Of a stretch of 64,000 nt of DNA, positions 24,681-33,128 are shown one piece after another. Source of the stretch: an uncultured Kiritimatiellota bacterium (GTDB lineage: Bacteria; Verrucomicrobiota; Kiritimatiellia; RFP12; UBA1067); assembly GCA_934635385.1 (NCBI GenBank), contig CAKTZI010000020.1:6098-70097 (forward strand), written 5' to 3'. The notes beneath the pieces are model-generated. The model was not told where the DNA came from. It ran no database searches and saw only the letters and a list, made by a program, of their open reading frames with translations. The stretch's first letter is position 1; the number at the start of each line of letters is the position of its first letter. A program made the position numbers and the translations under genes.

Positions 24681-25535
24681 ATGTTCATTGACCCGAAAAA
24701 GAACTTCTGGATAGAGGAGGCCGTGCTTTCGCCGTCCGCGCAGATTCCGTCGCACGTGCATCGCGACACATGGGAACTCAACTTCACCAAGTGCGGGAAC
24801 GGCGTCCGCACGCTCGGCGACTCGACGGAACCGTTTGCCTGTGGCGATGTCGTCTTGACGCCGCCGCGCGTGAAGCACTTCTGGGACTTTCGTCCGTGGA
24901 AGAAGAAATTCTGCACCTACTGCGTCTTCATTCGCGAACGCTGGATTGATGAGTTGCAGCGAGTCATTCCGACGCTCACTATCGACTTTGCGCCGCTTCT
25001 GCGCACCCCAGTCTCCATTGTCGCGCACGGAAGTCTTCGTGCGAAGGCGCGAAAGATCCTTGAAACGCTCAGCGCACAAGGCGAGTCGGAACAGTCTCTC
25101 CGCATCGTGAAACTCCTCCTTCTTTTTTCGCAGGCCTCGGAGGATGCCGAGCGCATTCGGCATCCAGCGGTGCTTGCGCCCGAAGAGCAGGCGCGTGAGG
25201 ACTTGCGGCTTTATTTCATTTGCAATTACATGCGCCCGATTCGGCTTGACGATGCGGCGCGAGAATTCGGGAAGAGCCGTAGCGGATTTTGCGACTATGT
25301 GAAACGCATCACGGGAAAGACGCTTGTCGAGTGCCTCATGGAAACGCGCATGGAGAAGGCGTGCGAACTGCTTGCGACGACGACGGCGTCCGTCGCCGAA
25401 ATCGCCGTGCGAGTCGGAATTGAAGATGCGGCGTATTTCTCGCGCATCTTCTCGCGGCGCATGGGCATGAGCCCGCTGGGCTGGCGCAGACGCAAGAGCA
25501 AAGACATGGCACACTGCGAAACTTCGTTGGCATGA
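24681..25535 (+). CDS. AraC-family transcriptional regulator
   Basis: 284 residues. The N-terminal part is a cupin-like sensor (SHVHRDTWELNFTKCGNG... DVVLTPPRVKHFWDF). The C-terminal 100 residues are the double helix-turn-helix of AraC/XylS proteins: IRLDDAAREFGKSRSGFCDY for the first and ASVAEIAVRVGIEDAAYFSR for the second, ending SPLGWRR. Divergent orientation relative to the exported hydrolase suggests that gene as its target. The ligand is not predictable. Confidence 0.9.
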   Translation: MFIDPKKNFWIEEAVLSPSAQIPSHVHRDTWELNFTKCGNGVRTLGDSTEPFACGDVVLTPPRVKHFWDFRPWKKKFCTYCVFIRERWIDELQRVIPTLTIDFAPLLRTPVSIVAHGSLRAKARKILETLSAQGESEQSLRIVKLLLLFSQASEDAERIRHPAVLAPEEQAREDLRLYFICNYMRPIRLDDAAREFGKSRSGFCDYVKRITGKTLVECLMETRMEKACELLATTTASVAEIAVRVGIEDAAYFSRIFSRRMGMSPLGWRRRKSKDMAHCETSLA

Positions 25536-26055
25536 GTGCCACGCTTCGCACAGAGGTATATGTAAGACCAGTGAAACTTGTCCGACTTTCGTGTCCGTGC
25601 CACGTGCGGCATTTGTACCCGTCGGCGCGGCGCAGCCGCCTCGCGCGCGACAGCCCGGAAACCAGGGCTTCAGCATGAAAAGATGATTTTTTCTCTGTGC
25701 GACAGCAGTCGCATTGGGCACGTCGTCCCGCCAGCTCGCGCTCGCGCGTCGGAACGGGAAGCTGCTCGCTCGGTCTCGTCGTTCGGGTTTGCGCTTCTCG
25801 CCGAAGACAACCGACCGACTTCAGCCTGCCGTGCCTCGGCGAGACCACGGGCTGCGGGCGAGACCTCTCCGACGCCAGCAAACCCTCGCTCCTCACTCGC
25901 GCCACTTCCCGCCCCTCCGCGCGCGACACCGCACCTTCGATCTTGTCACGCGGAGCCGCAGAGTCTTGGCTACATTGAGAAGCGCAGATCGTGGCCAAAA
26001 GTGCGACGAACTGCCAAGCAGTAAGCGAATTGTTTCTCCGCGCGGAGGCTCGGGA
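25536..26055. other. 520-bp stretch without a recognisable gene
   Basis: Overlapping frames exist on both strands but have Arg/Ser/Pro-rich compositions typical of chance translation, and none has a matching ribosome site or family motif. It is probably decayed or non-coding DNA ahead of the promoter cassette. Confidence 0.5.
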
Positions 26056-26083
26056 ACACGGTCGTGTAGTTTTGTGGTATAAT
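26056..26083 (+). promoter_or_regulatory. Palindrome-linked promoter (cassette copy 3)
   Basis: ACACGGTCGTGT (26056-26067), 10 nt, TATAAT (26078-26083), then TCGCG: the same order and spacing as at 11162-11189. It precedes a PIN-domain gene whose start is 66 nt downstream. Confidence 0.6.
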
Positions 26084-26149
26084 TCGCGTGTTCCTTGGGC
26101 GGCAGCGATTCTGCCCTTGGATGTCGTAATCAATTATGTCGTGCTTCGC

Positions 26150-26584
26150 ATGAGAGTCTATCTCGACAACTGCTGTTACAATCGTCCGTTTGATCCACAA
26201 ACGGATTTGCGCATTTGTCTCGAAACGATGGCGAAGATGCGTGTGCAAGCCCTGATGAAAAGCGGTGCTGTTGAATATGCTTGGAGCGATGCCCTTGATT
26301 ACGAACTCGGTCAAAGCCCGAACTATCAAGAGCCTGACATGATTGCGCCGTGGAGAGATGGTGCCGTTGTTGATGTCGCGACAGACGATGAATTGATTGA
26401 CCGCGCCGAAAAAATCCAGTCATACGGCATCAAGGCTATGGATGCCATGCACATTGCAAGTGCAGAATCTGCTGGATGTGACTGGTTCCTGACGACCGAC
26501 AAGGGAATTCTTAAGAAATTGAGAATGCTTGGCGAAATGCGTATCGCCAATCCGATTGATTTTGTCACGGAGGATGCAAGATGA
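26150..26584 (+). CDS. PIN-domain protein, probable toxin
   Basis: 144 residues from ATG 26150. The PIN signature begins VYLDNCCYNRPFD and the second acidic cluster is in KAMDAMHIASAESAGCDWFL followed by TTDKGILKK, typical of a PIN subgroup. No clear ribosome site precedes the ATG. Its stop overlaps the start of a 72-residue gene by 4 bp (ATGA). In classical VapBC pairs the antitoxin comes first; here the small partner comes second. Confidence 0.75.
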   Translation: MRVYLDNCCYNRPFDPQTDLRICLETMAKMRVQALMKSGAVEYAWSDALDYELGQSPNYQEPDMIAPWRDGAVVDVATDDELIDRAEKIQSYGIKAMDAMHIASAESAGCDWFLTTDKGILKKLRMLGEMRIANPIDFVTEDAR

Positions 26585-26799
26585 CGATGATTCCCGATAA
26601 TGAACTTCGGACATTGTGCTTTAATGTCCTTGTTGATCGCGTTGGCTATCTTGACACGGAGCGGTTTGTGGCTATGATAAGCCGTTCAACGGAAGACTAC
26701 ACGTCATGGCATCAACGCCATTTCGGCAACGGGGAATCGGCAAGGGCCCTTGGCGAGAAAATCAAGGCATTCGCCGCAACAAAGCGGCAATGTGTCTGA
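26581..26799 (+). CDS. Small partner of the PIN protein, putative antitoxin
   Basis: 72 residues, translationally coupled to the PIN gene through an ATGA overlap. The sequence (NELRTLCFNVLVDRVGYLDTE, then YTSWHQRHF) is helical and acidic in its N-terminal part. I recall similar short proteins next to PIN genes of this subgroup, but no DNA-binding motif is visible here. Antitoxin function is inferred from position and size only. Confidence 0.55.
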   Translation: MTMIPDNELRTLCFNVLVDRVGYLDTERFVAMISRSTEDYTSWHQRHFGNGESARALGEKIKAFAATKRQCV

Positions 26800-26893
26800 C
26801 GCAATCTGATTTAAATTTTCAAAACTGCACCCCGAAAGGAACCCAAAATAACAGTTTAAGCGAGAGGCGGAAGTAACGCACCGCCAAACCAAG

Positions 26894-27063
26894 TCAATTT
26901 GCAACTGCAAAGCGATCGTCTCTGGAAACGTAGGAACTTTCGAGACTGACGACACTTAGCAGGGAACGCATATGCGTTTCCCTCCTTTTGTGTTTCAGTC
27001 AGGGCAATTCCTACGGCCTCCAGAGAAACATGAAAAGAGGGTTTCTTTTTGTGTCCGATTGCC
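26894..27063 (+). ncRNA. Structured leader RNA, copy B
   Basis: Same architecture as 16553-16720, ending 83 nt before the SPFH/zinc-ribbon gene. P1 gcgatcg 26912-26918 with cgattgc 27056-27062; P2 tctctgga 26919-26926 with tccagaga 27019-27026; P3 cgtaggaa 26929-26936 with ttcctacg 27008-27015; P4 gactga 26944-26949 with tcagtc 26995-27000; P5 hairpin about 26962-26982; P6 about 27028-27054. P2, P3 and P4 differ from copy A on both strands yet still pair. Upstream (26800-26893) there is no gene and no clear promoter. Confidence 0.8.
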
Positions 27064-27145
27064 ACGCGGCGAACCGGCACGGAAAGGAGGATGGCCCGTT
27101 CTCGATCCGTGAGACAAGTCACAGGGCAGAAACAAGGAAAATTCG

Positions 27146-28300
27146 ATGGCACTGATCGAGACGTTGAAATGGGACGGCGCGCCAAACGTGTTCGCGTTCC
27201 GCTACCCCAATTGCGAGCTGACGACCAAATCGCAGGTTGTCGTCTACGAATCGCAGGAGGCCGTGTTCGTCAAGGACGGCCAGTTCTTCGAGCCGCTGGG
27301 GCCCGGTCGCCATATCCTTGACGCGAAGAACTTCCCCTTCCTCACGCAGCTGGTCACGGGCCTCGTGACGGGCGGCGAGTCGCCGTTCAGCGCCGAGGTG
27401 TGGTTCGTCAACAAGGCCATTCCGCTGGACATCAAGTGGGGCACGTCCGAGCCGATCCAGGTCGAGGACCCGAAGTACCACGTCATGATGCCCGTGCGGG
27501 CCTACGGGCAGTACGGGCTGCAGATCGTGGACACGCAGAGGTTTCTCGCGAAGCTTGTCGGGCGCGTCCCCGTCTTCGTGACGAAGACCCTGAGCGCCTA
27601 CTTCAGGGGAATCGTCATCACGTCGGTCAAGGACCGCATCGCCACCTACTTGGTGAACGAGGCCGTCTCGGTGCTGCAGATGGGAAGCCGACTGACGGAG
27701 GTGTCGTCCTTCCTTCAGGACGAGCTGACGAAAGAGCTGCAGGACTACGGCGTCCGCGTGGCGTCCTTCAAGGTCAACTCCATCACGGCGGACGAGAGCG
27801 ACCCCGCCGTGGCGCAGCTGAAGCGGGCGTTGGCCAAGAAAGCCGAGATGGAGATCGTCGGCTACACCTATCAGCAGGAGAAGTCGTTTGACGTGATGAG
27901 CCGGGCGGCGGGCAACGAAGGAGGCGGCGCCAGCGCGTCCGTCATGCAGACGGGCATGGGACTTGGACTGGGGATGGGGTTGGGCGCACCGCTTGGCGGC
28001 GCGGCGGCTGGCCTGGCGACGCATCTCCAGCTGGACGGCGGCGAAAAGTCCGTCTGCGGCACATGCGGCGCAACGCTGCCGGCGGCGGCGCGCTTCTGCC
28101 CGAACTGCGGTACGGCGCGCGAGTCCCGCAAGGCAGAAGGCTGTCGGTGCGCGAGATGCGGGATCGAGTGGGCGAAGCCGTCGCGCTTCTGCCCCAACTG
28201 CGGACTGGAGATGACGCCCGAAAAGCGGACGTGCCCCGCGTGCCAGACGGAACTGCCTCCTTCGGCGAAGTTCTGTCCCAACTGCGGAAAGGAGGCGTGA
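27146..28300 (+). CDS. SPFH-domain protein with three C-terminal zinc ribbons
   Basis: 384 residues. Residues about 20-250 form an SPFH (stomatin/prohibitin/flotillin) domain of the bacterial YdjI-like, virion-core-protein-like group, beginning LIETLKWDGAPNVFAFRYPN. A glycine-rich linker (MGLGLGMGLGAPLGG) follows. Three double-Cys zinc ribbons end the chain (CGTCG/CPNCG, CARCG/CPNCG, CPACQ/CPNCG). Such proteins are thought to form membrane-associated assemblies, often with stress-response partners. It is the first gene after structured RNA copy B. Confidence 0.85.
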   Translation: MALIETLKWDGAPNVFAFRYPNCELTTKSQVVVYESQEAVFVKDGQFFEPLGPGRHILDAKNFPFLTQLVTGLVTGGESPFSAEVWFVNKAIPLDIKWGTSEPIQVEDPKYHVMMPVRAYGQYGLQIVDTQRFLAKLVGRVPVFVTKTLSAYFRGIVITSVKDRIATYLVNEAVSVLQMGSRLTEVSSFLQDELTKELQDYGVRVASFKVNSITADESDPAVAQLKRALAKKAEMEIVGYTYQQEKSFDVMSRAAGNEGGGASASVMQTGMGLGLGMGLGAPLGGAAAGLATHLQLDGGEKSVCGTCGATLPAAARFCPNCGTARESRKAEGCRCARCGIEWAKPSRFCPNCGLEMTPEKRTCPACQTELPPSAKFCPNCGKEA

Positions 28301-28302
28301 GC

Positions 28303-28755
28303 ATGTTCTACAAACGGAGCATCTGGGCGATCGTCGCCCTCGCGATGGCGCTTGCCGCCGCCACGTTGTTTGTGGTCAGGGAGGCCCCCTACTCACGGAA
28401 CTTCTGGTTGGAGCTGACACTGCTGATGGTCGCGCTCGCGGCCGCCGGATGGCAGGGGGCGTGTTCCGTCGACCATCCGGGCTCGTCGCTGCCGTTTCCG
28501 CTGGCGAGTCTGCGTCTCACGCTGCGGTATGCCGTCTTCGTCCTGCTCATGGGCGTCCCCGTCCTCCTCGACATCAACATCCGGTTCAAGTACTATGCCC
28601 TGGCGCACGGCTTCGGACTGGGGCTTTGGCTGGCCGCGCTCATCGCCCTGCGGATGGGGACGCATGCGGTCGACGAGCAGGATGCATCAGACCGTCAGCG
28701 GACAAAGGCGCAGCGCGAACATTCGATAGATTCATCACCAGAATATTGTAATTAA
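28303..28755 (+). CDS. Four-helix membrane protein of unknown function
   Basis: 150 residues from ATG 28303, 2 nt after the SPFH gene stop, with GGAGG inside the end of that gene as ribosome site. Hydrophobic segments at about 6-24, 36-52, 72-92 and 100-118. No family recognised. Tight spacing implies joint function with the SPFH protein, possibly as its membrane partner. Confidence 0.65.
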   Translation: MFYKRSIWAIVALAMALAAATLFVVREAPYSRNFWLELTLLMVALAAAGWQGACSVDHPGSSLPFPLASLRLTLRYAVFVLLMGVPVLLDINIRFKYYALAHGFGLGLWLAALIALRMGTHAVDEQDASDRQRTKAQREHSIDSSPEYCN

Positions 28756-28800
28756 CTCCGATGATTATGGCTCTCGCGCGGCCTACGGCTCGGAGTTAAA
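28753..28800. terminator. Hairpin after the SPFH gene pair
   Basis: TTAACTCCGA (28753-28762) and TCGGAGTTAA (28791-28800) with a 28-nt loop containing CTCTCGCGCGGCCTACGG. The left arm overlaps the stop codon of the membrane gene. The loop word recurs at about 23499-23513. Likely a terminator or processing hairpin. Confidence 0.5.
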
Positions 28801-28857
28801 TTACCATTAGAAGGAATCACTAAATTACCGAAACAATAACTCATAAAGGCGAATCAC

Positions 28858-29784
28858 ATGAAGTGCGAATACTGCGAGAACGAAATCCCCGGATCAACAG
28901 CCAACTTCTGCCCTTTCTGCGGGGCGAAGGTTGAATGTGAGACGAAGGTTGAAATGCCGCCAGCAGCCCCCGTGGAGACATCTTGGCTGAAAGGCATGTC
29001 TTGTGGTGGCGTCAGCGTGCGGTGTGGCGACGCCAAGGAAAAGACGGAGGCCCTTGTCGGTTCTGACGATTCCGATACGTCACAGGAGGAAGAGATCCGC
29101 GCGTATATCCGCGACAAACGCCAATGCGGTTGGTTTGAAAGCGTCGATGTCGTCGCATACGGCTTTGTCCCGAATTCGGGTGAGACGGTCTATGCCCTTA
29201 TTCCGAACGTGATGCTGAACGAGACGAGGAGCATCCGACGGTCACACACCGCCAAGTCCGGTTCCAGCAGTTACGACTACGAAGGGCAGTCCGAAAGCAA
29301 GACTTATTACGAGTTTCAGGAGGTGACGCGCGGACGGCTGTTCCTGACGAGCAAGCGAATCGTCTTCACGGGCGGACAGCAAGTGCGCAACATCCTATTT
29401 ACCGATATCGTGTCCTTTGAGTCGGACTGGCAGGCAGACGAAGGCGCCCTGCAGATTTCGTCGTCCAAAAGAACGAAAACCATGCGTTTTACAGGGGCGA
29501 GCGTCTTTCTTTTCACAACGCTGTATCAGGCACTCCGCAACGAGAGATTCCGTGCGCTTCTGGAGTCGGGGCCAGAGGATGAACTGGTCGAAAAGTTCAA
29601 GGAGATGGGACTGTTCAAGCCGAAGCCAAAGCCACAACCTCTGCCTAAACCCAAACCGGTTCAAAAGACGCCGCAGAATGACGGGGACGGTTGCGGTATT
29701 GGCTGTTTTGTATTGTTCATTTTCGGAGCTATTTTTGCACTGATTTTAATTTACGAGATCTATCAGATGGGAACATCTAACTGA
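28858..29784 (+). CDS. Zinc-ribbon protein with GRAM/PH-like domain and C-terminal membrane helix
   Basis: 308 residues. Zinc ribbon CEYC...CPFCG at the N-terminus; a PH/GRAM-like domain in about residues 100-235 with TRGRLFLTSKRIVFTGG as its core strands; a Lys/Pro-rich linker (KPKPKPQPLPKPKP); and a single membrane helix at the end (GIGCFVLFIFGAIFALILIY). The tail-anchored layout suggests a protein held at the inner membrane with its lipid-binding-like domain in the cytoplasm. Function unknown. It ends 5 nt before the KTSC gene. Confidence 0.7.
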   Translation: MKCEYCENEIPGSTANFCPFCGAKVECETKVEMPPAAPVETSWLKGMSCGGVSVRCGDAKEKTEALVGSDDSDTSQEEEIRAYIRDKRQCGWFESVDVVAYGFVPNSGETVYALIPNVMLNETRSIRRSHTAKSGSSSYDYEGQSESKTYYEFQEVTRGRLFLTSKRIVFTGGQQVRNILFTDIVSFESDWQADEGALQISSSKRTKTMRFTGASVFLFTTLYQALRNERFRALLESGPEDELVEKFKEMGLFKPKPKPQPLPKPKPVQKTPQNDGDGCGIGCFVLFIFGAIFALILIYEIYQMGTSN

Positions 29785-29789
29785 ATGGA

Positions 29790-30434
29790 ATGACTATGGA
29801 CTTGCCCTCTTACACACGCGGAAAAACGACGTATTACGACACGGCGGGGCTCTCGATCAGTGAGAGTATGGCAGTTGCCTTTCAGGCCGGCTTAAAAGGG
29901 AAAGGCTTCGAAGTCTTTGATTCAACCCAGATGGACTGCCCGAAATGGGTAGAGCAGATGGTGCTGGCGCGGCGACATCGAGAGGCGAAAGCGAACGAGT
30001 TTGCCCGTGCAAGGCAAACGTCGCAGGAGGATCTCTTCAAGCCAAAGATGCTCAGGATTGATTCTGAGCCGTCGCCGCAACGAGAGGCCACAGCCCCTGC
30101 GACGCCGCCGTGGACATGCGAATATTGCGGTAAATCGAATGACGCGCAAGAGTCCGCTTGCCGTGGATGCGGCGCGCCGAATCCGCACGGCGAAACGTCA
30201 GCCGTTGCACCGAAGAAGGTTGACGTCTTCATGGATGCGGTGGTCTCGTCCGTCATCGCCGCCATCGGCTATGACGAGTACGCGAAGCGACTCGTCGTGC
30301 GCTTCAAGTCCGGCGCGGCCTACGAGTACCTGAACATCCCGAAATCGCTTTACGCCGAACTGATGGCGTCCGAGGCGAAAGGCAAGTTCTATTCAGCGAA
30401 CATTCGCGGCAAGTTCGACGGACGAAAGCTCTAA
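29790..30434 (+). CDS. Zinc-finger protein with KTSC domain
   Basis: 214 residues. The middle holds a RanBP2-type zinc finger (WTCEYCGKSNDAQESACRGC, about residues 106-125). The C-terminal 65 residues are a KTSC domain (LVVRFKSGAAYEYLNIPKS, ending KFYSANIRGKF), named for its similarity to the lysyl-tRNA-synthetase C-terminal region. The N-terminal part contains no recognised motif. A 64-bp copy of the gene's 3' end persists at 23517-23580, which shows that this cassette has been duplicated or moved. Confidence 0.8.
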   Translation: MTMDLPSYTRGKTTYYDTAGLSISESMAVAFQAGLKGKGFEVFDSTQMDCPKWVEQMVLARRHREAKANEFARARQTSQEDLFKPKMLRIDSEPSPQREATAPATPPWTCEYCGKSNDAQESACRGCGAPNPHGETSAVAPKKVDVFMDAVVSSVIAAIGYDEYAKRLVVRFKSGAAYEYLNIPKSLYAELMASEAKGKFYSANIRGKFDGRKL

Positions 30435-30450
30435 TCCCAAAAGAAGCTTC

Positions 30451-30906
30451 TTACGCCAAACTCTTCAGCAGCGCCGCGCACCCTTCGGCAACATCGTCGT
30501 AAGTCGCGTCGAAATTGCCGGTGTACCACGGGTCGGCGATGTCGCGCGCCTTCCCGGCGAACTCCAGCAGCCGGTGAATCTTCGGACGATCCTCCGGGTA
30601 GACGAGCCGCTTCAAGTCCGCGATGTTGTAGGCGTCCATTCCGATGAGGAGGTCGTATTCGCGCGCCTTCGCCGCCGTCAGGAGCCACGCCGCGCGCGGC
30701 GCAAAGTGAATGCCCTGCTCGCGCAGCTTGGCGCGTGTGCCCGGATGGATGTCGTTGCCGATCTCGTCCGTATGCAGCGCGGCGGATTCGATTTCGATGT
30801 CCGTACGCCCCGCGCGGCGCACGAGGTCTTTCATGACGAACTCCGCCATCGGCGAGCGGCAGATGTTCCCGTGGCAAAGGAAGAGGATTTTCAAAGATGG
30901 CTTCAT
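30451..30906 (-). CDS. Low-molecular-weight protein tyrosine phosphatase
   Basis: 151 residues. The P-loop CHGNICRSPMAE is at residues 11-22 (nucleophile Cys11, Arg17) and the general-acid loop reads DPWYTGNF near 126-133, so the catalytic set is complete. Substrates may be bacterial tyrosine kinases or arginine-phosphorylated proteins. It stands alone, convergent with the KTSC gene, and has its own -10 seven bases before the ATG. Confidence 0.95.
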   Translation of the reverse strand: MKPSLKILFLCHGNICRSPMAEFVMKDLVRRAGRTDIEIESAALHTDEIGNDIHPGTRAKLREQGIHFAPRAAWLLTAAKAREYDLLIGMDAYNIADLKRLVYPEDRPKIHRLLEFAGKARDIADPWYTGNFDATYDDVAEGCAALLKSLA

Positions 30907-30913
30907 CGTCCAT

Positions 30914-30919
30914 ATTATA
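30914..30919 (-). promoter_or_regulatory. -10 element of the tyrosine phosphatase gene
   Basis: TGTGGTATAAT on the minus strand, 7 nt from the ATG; no ribosome site between them, so the mRNA is probably leaderless. Confidence 0.55.
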
Positions 30920-30967
30920 CCACAATCGAACGCCCGCCCATCGTGACGGGCGGGCGTTCGTCGTCTG

Positions 30968-31561
30968 TCAGGCCTTGTAGCCGCACTTCGGGCAGACGCC
31001 GTTCTTGAGGGCGATGCCGCAGAGCGGACAGCGGTCGAGCGACAGGCGGGACGGGAACGACGCCGTCGCCGCGTTGACGCCGCTCGTGAAGGTGATCTTC
31101 ACGATGTTGAGCTTGTCCTTCAGAAGCTCGTACACCATCTTGATGAACCCTTCGACGGTCATCGTCTCCTTCGTGACGACAAGTCGGCATTCGGGATAGG
31201 CGGTGCAGAGCTCCGTCTTGAACGCGGGCCCTTTCATCGTGTTCGTCGGCGTCCCGTTGCGGATGCCCTCCTTTTCGTAGACGGCGAGCACGGCCGGCAG
31301 AAGCGGATCGTCCTCGCGCAAGACGAGCGCGTGGTCGAAGTTCTTGAGAACCTCCCAGGCCGTCTTCTGGATCTCGTTGCAGGGGAAGACCATGTTGACG
31401 CCGGGATTGACCGAATCCTCGACCTCGATGGTCAGTCCGCCGGTGTGCCCGTGCAAGTATCGGGCCTCGCCCCTGAATCCGTAGAAGCGGTGTGCATACT
31501 GGATGTCGAGGTGCGCGACGGAGCGGATGGTGGTGCAGGTGCAGTTCTTGTTCGTGTTCAT
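30968..31561 (-). CDS. 6-pyruvoyl-tetrahydropterin-synthase-like protein with C-terminal zinc ribbon
   Basis: 197 residues from ATG 31561. The QueD/PTPS fold is shown by the zinc-binding His set: YAHRFYGF and YLHGHTGGLTIEVE, plus the acidic strand late in the domain. In QueD a catalytic Cys lies four residues before the HGH motif (CGRLHGH); here that position is Ala (ARYLHGH). A zinc ribbon (CPLCG...CPKCG) has been added at the C-terminus, which QueD lacks. So it is either a variant with another nucleophile or a related enzyme with a different reaction. No other queuosine genes are adjacent. Confidence 0.75.
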   Translation of the reverse strand: MNTNKNCTCTTIRSVAHLDIQYAHRFYGFRGEARYLHGHTGGLTIEVEDSVNPGVNMVFPCNEIQKTAWEVLKNFDHALVLREDDPLLPAVLAVYEKEGIRNGTPTNTMKGPAFKTELCTAYPECRLVVTKETMTVEGFIKMVYELLKDKLNIVKITFTSGVNAATASFPSRLSLDRCPLCGIALKNGVCPKCGYKA

Positions 31562-31650
31562 GAGCGTGTTCCTTTCTGTGTTTTGGGTTAAGCCGGGAGA
31601 GACGTTCGCCCGATGCCGCACAGAATACACTATTGCCCACGCACCTGTCC

Positions 31651-31664
31651 GTTGTAATTACAAC
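31651..31664. promoter_or_regulatory. 14-bp perfect palindrome between the PTPS-like and recombinase genes
   Basis: GTTGTAATTACAAC, in the 133-bp gap between the PTPS-like start and the recombinase stop. It could be an operator of the PTPS-like gene or part of a recombination site. Confidence 0.4.
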
Positions 31665-31694
31665 AGGATCTCACCAAGATTTTAGGGAACGACA

Positions 31695-33014
31695 CTAAAG
31701 CTCACCGAGAATCCGCGCACGCGCCGCCCTGTATTCGCGGGCGGTGATGCTCTTGGCCGCGCGTAGCTCGTCCAGCTCCTTCAGACGCGCCCCCGCGCTG
31801 CGCGGCGCGCCCCCCGCCGGCGCGGTCGGACATTCGCCGCCTGCGCCGCCGCCTCCGAACGCAGGGATCGCCGCGACGGCCCGGCGAAGCCCTGCCACGT
31901 CCTCGTGATAGTAGTGGCGCGTCATGGCCGTCGACTCGTGTCCGACGATGGACTGCACGAAGTGGAGCGGGACGCCCGCGTTCGCCGCGAACGAGACGAA
32001 CGTGTGCCGCAGCGAGTGGAACGTCGCCTCCGGCGTTCTGTGCCGGCGTCCCTCGATCTTCACGCTCGTCGTGATGTTCGCCGCCCGGAAGATGCGCGCG
32101 AGCTCGTCGCTCACCTTGCTGCGCGACTGCTGATAGAGCGCGCAGACCTGCGGCAGCACGGGCCCCGACAGGACATTCGGCACGGGAGACTGCGCGTCCG
32201 TCGGGCCGGCGGCGACACCGCCGCACGCGAGCAGGGCCGCGCCGAGCGTCGGATGGATCGGGATCGTCACGGGCCGTCCGTGCGCATGGCATCTCGTCTT
32301 CTGCGGCACGACCTGAATGACGCCCGCACCGAGATGGACGTCCGCCCAGTCAAGACGGCAGCAGTCGCCAAGGCGCAGCCCCGTGTAGATGCCAATCAGG
32401 AAGAGCGTGTGCCATTCGTGGAAGGGATGCGGGGAGGGGGAATGGACGGCGTCATCCTTCTTTCGCGCGGCCGCGAGAAGCCGCTTCAGCTCGTCGACCG
32501 TCAGCTCGCGGCGGCTGTGGCTGTCGTCGGGACGCAGCCGGACGCCCTCCCACGGGTCGTCCGCGAGCCCGGCCTTGGCCGCCAGCGTCCGGAAGATCTC
32601 GCGCAGAACGCAGACGCGGTTGTTGTAGGTCGTGCCGCAGAGGTCGGCGCGAAGGCAGGCGAGGTATTCGGCGATCATGTCCGCCGTCACGCCGCCCAGG
32701 TCCTTGACCGGCAAGTAGAAATGCTCCATCCATCTGGCGAAGTGCATCCAGACGTGCCGCTTGCCGTCGAGCGTGGCCTTGGCGAGCTCGTTGCGGTTCG
32801 GCGACCTGACGTATTCGAGCCACACGTCCGCCAGCGGCAGGCGCCGCTCGCCGAGTCCGAAGGGGGAGAGAAAACGCTGCAGGACGCGCTCGGCCTGGTC
32901 GCGATCCTTCGTCCGCGTCGACCGGCAGTACCGCTTGCCGTTGATTCCAACCCGCATCGTCCAGCGTCCGCTCTTCTCGCGCTGGAGGTTGCCCATGCCC
33001 TTCTCTCGTGCCAT
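31695..33014 (-). CDS. Tyrosine recombinase/integrase
   Basis: 439 residues. An N-terminal DNA-binding segment, a SAM-like core-binding domain (about 60-160), and a catalytic domain with the full residue set: Arg in IYTGLRLGD, His-x-x-Arg in FHSLRHTF, His in VGHEST and the nucleophile Tyr in RHYYHED. The tail (RLKELDELRAAKSITAREYR) resembles the short SHOCT module, unusual for an integrase. GGAGCAAG precedes the ATG. The gene is separated from the phage genes at 36.6 kb by two cellular genes, so ownership by that phage is uncertain. Confidence 0.9.
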   Translation of the reverse strand: MAREKGMGNLQREKSGRWTMRVGINGKRYCRSTRTKDRDQAERVLQRFLSPFGLGERRLPLADVWLEYVRSPNRNELAKATLDGKRHVWMHFARWMEHFYLPVKDLGGVTADMIAEYLACLRADLCGTTYNNRVCVLREIFRTLAAKAGLADDPWEGVRLRPDDSHSRRELTVDELKRLLAAARKKDDAVHSPSPHPFHEWHTLFLIGIYTGLRLGDCCRLDWADVHLGAGVIQVVPQKTRCHAHGRPVTIPIHPTLGAALLACGGVAAGPTDAQSPVPNVLSGPVLPQVCALYQQSRSKVSDELARIFRAANITTSVKIEGRRHRTPEATFHSLRHTFVSFAANAGVPLHFVQSIVGHESTAMTRHYYHEDVAGLRRAVAAIPAFGGGGAGGECPTAPAGGAPRSAGARLKELDELRAAKSITAREYRAARARILGEL

Positions 33015-33128
33015 TTCTTGCTCCTTTGAAGAGTTGAACGTTACGCCTTGGCTGAAATGGCAGGATTTATTTTAGCGGCTGATCTCAGCCCCTTCACCGC
33101 GGCAGCAGATGGCCGAGACAGACATTCG

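Noticed and set aside
25536..26055. Several overlapping frames of 90-150 codons in the gap after the AraC gene
   Set aside because: Low-complexity Arg/Ser/Pro products, no ribosome sites and no motifs on either strand.
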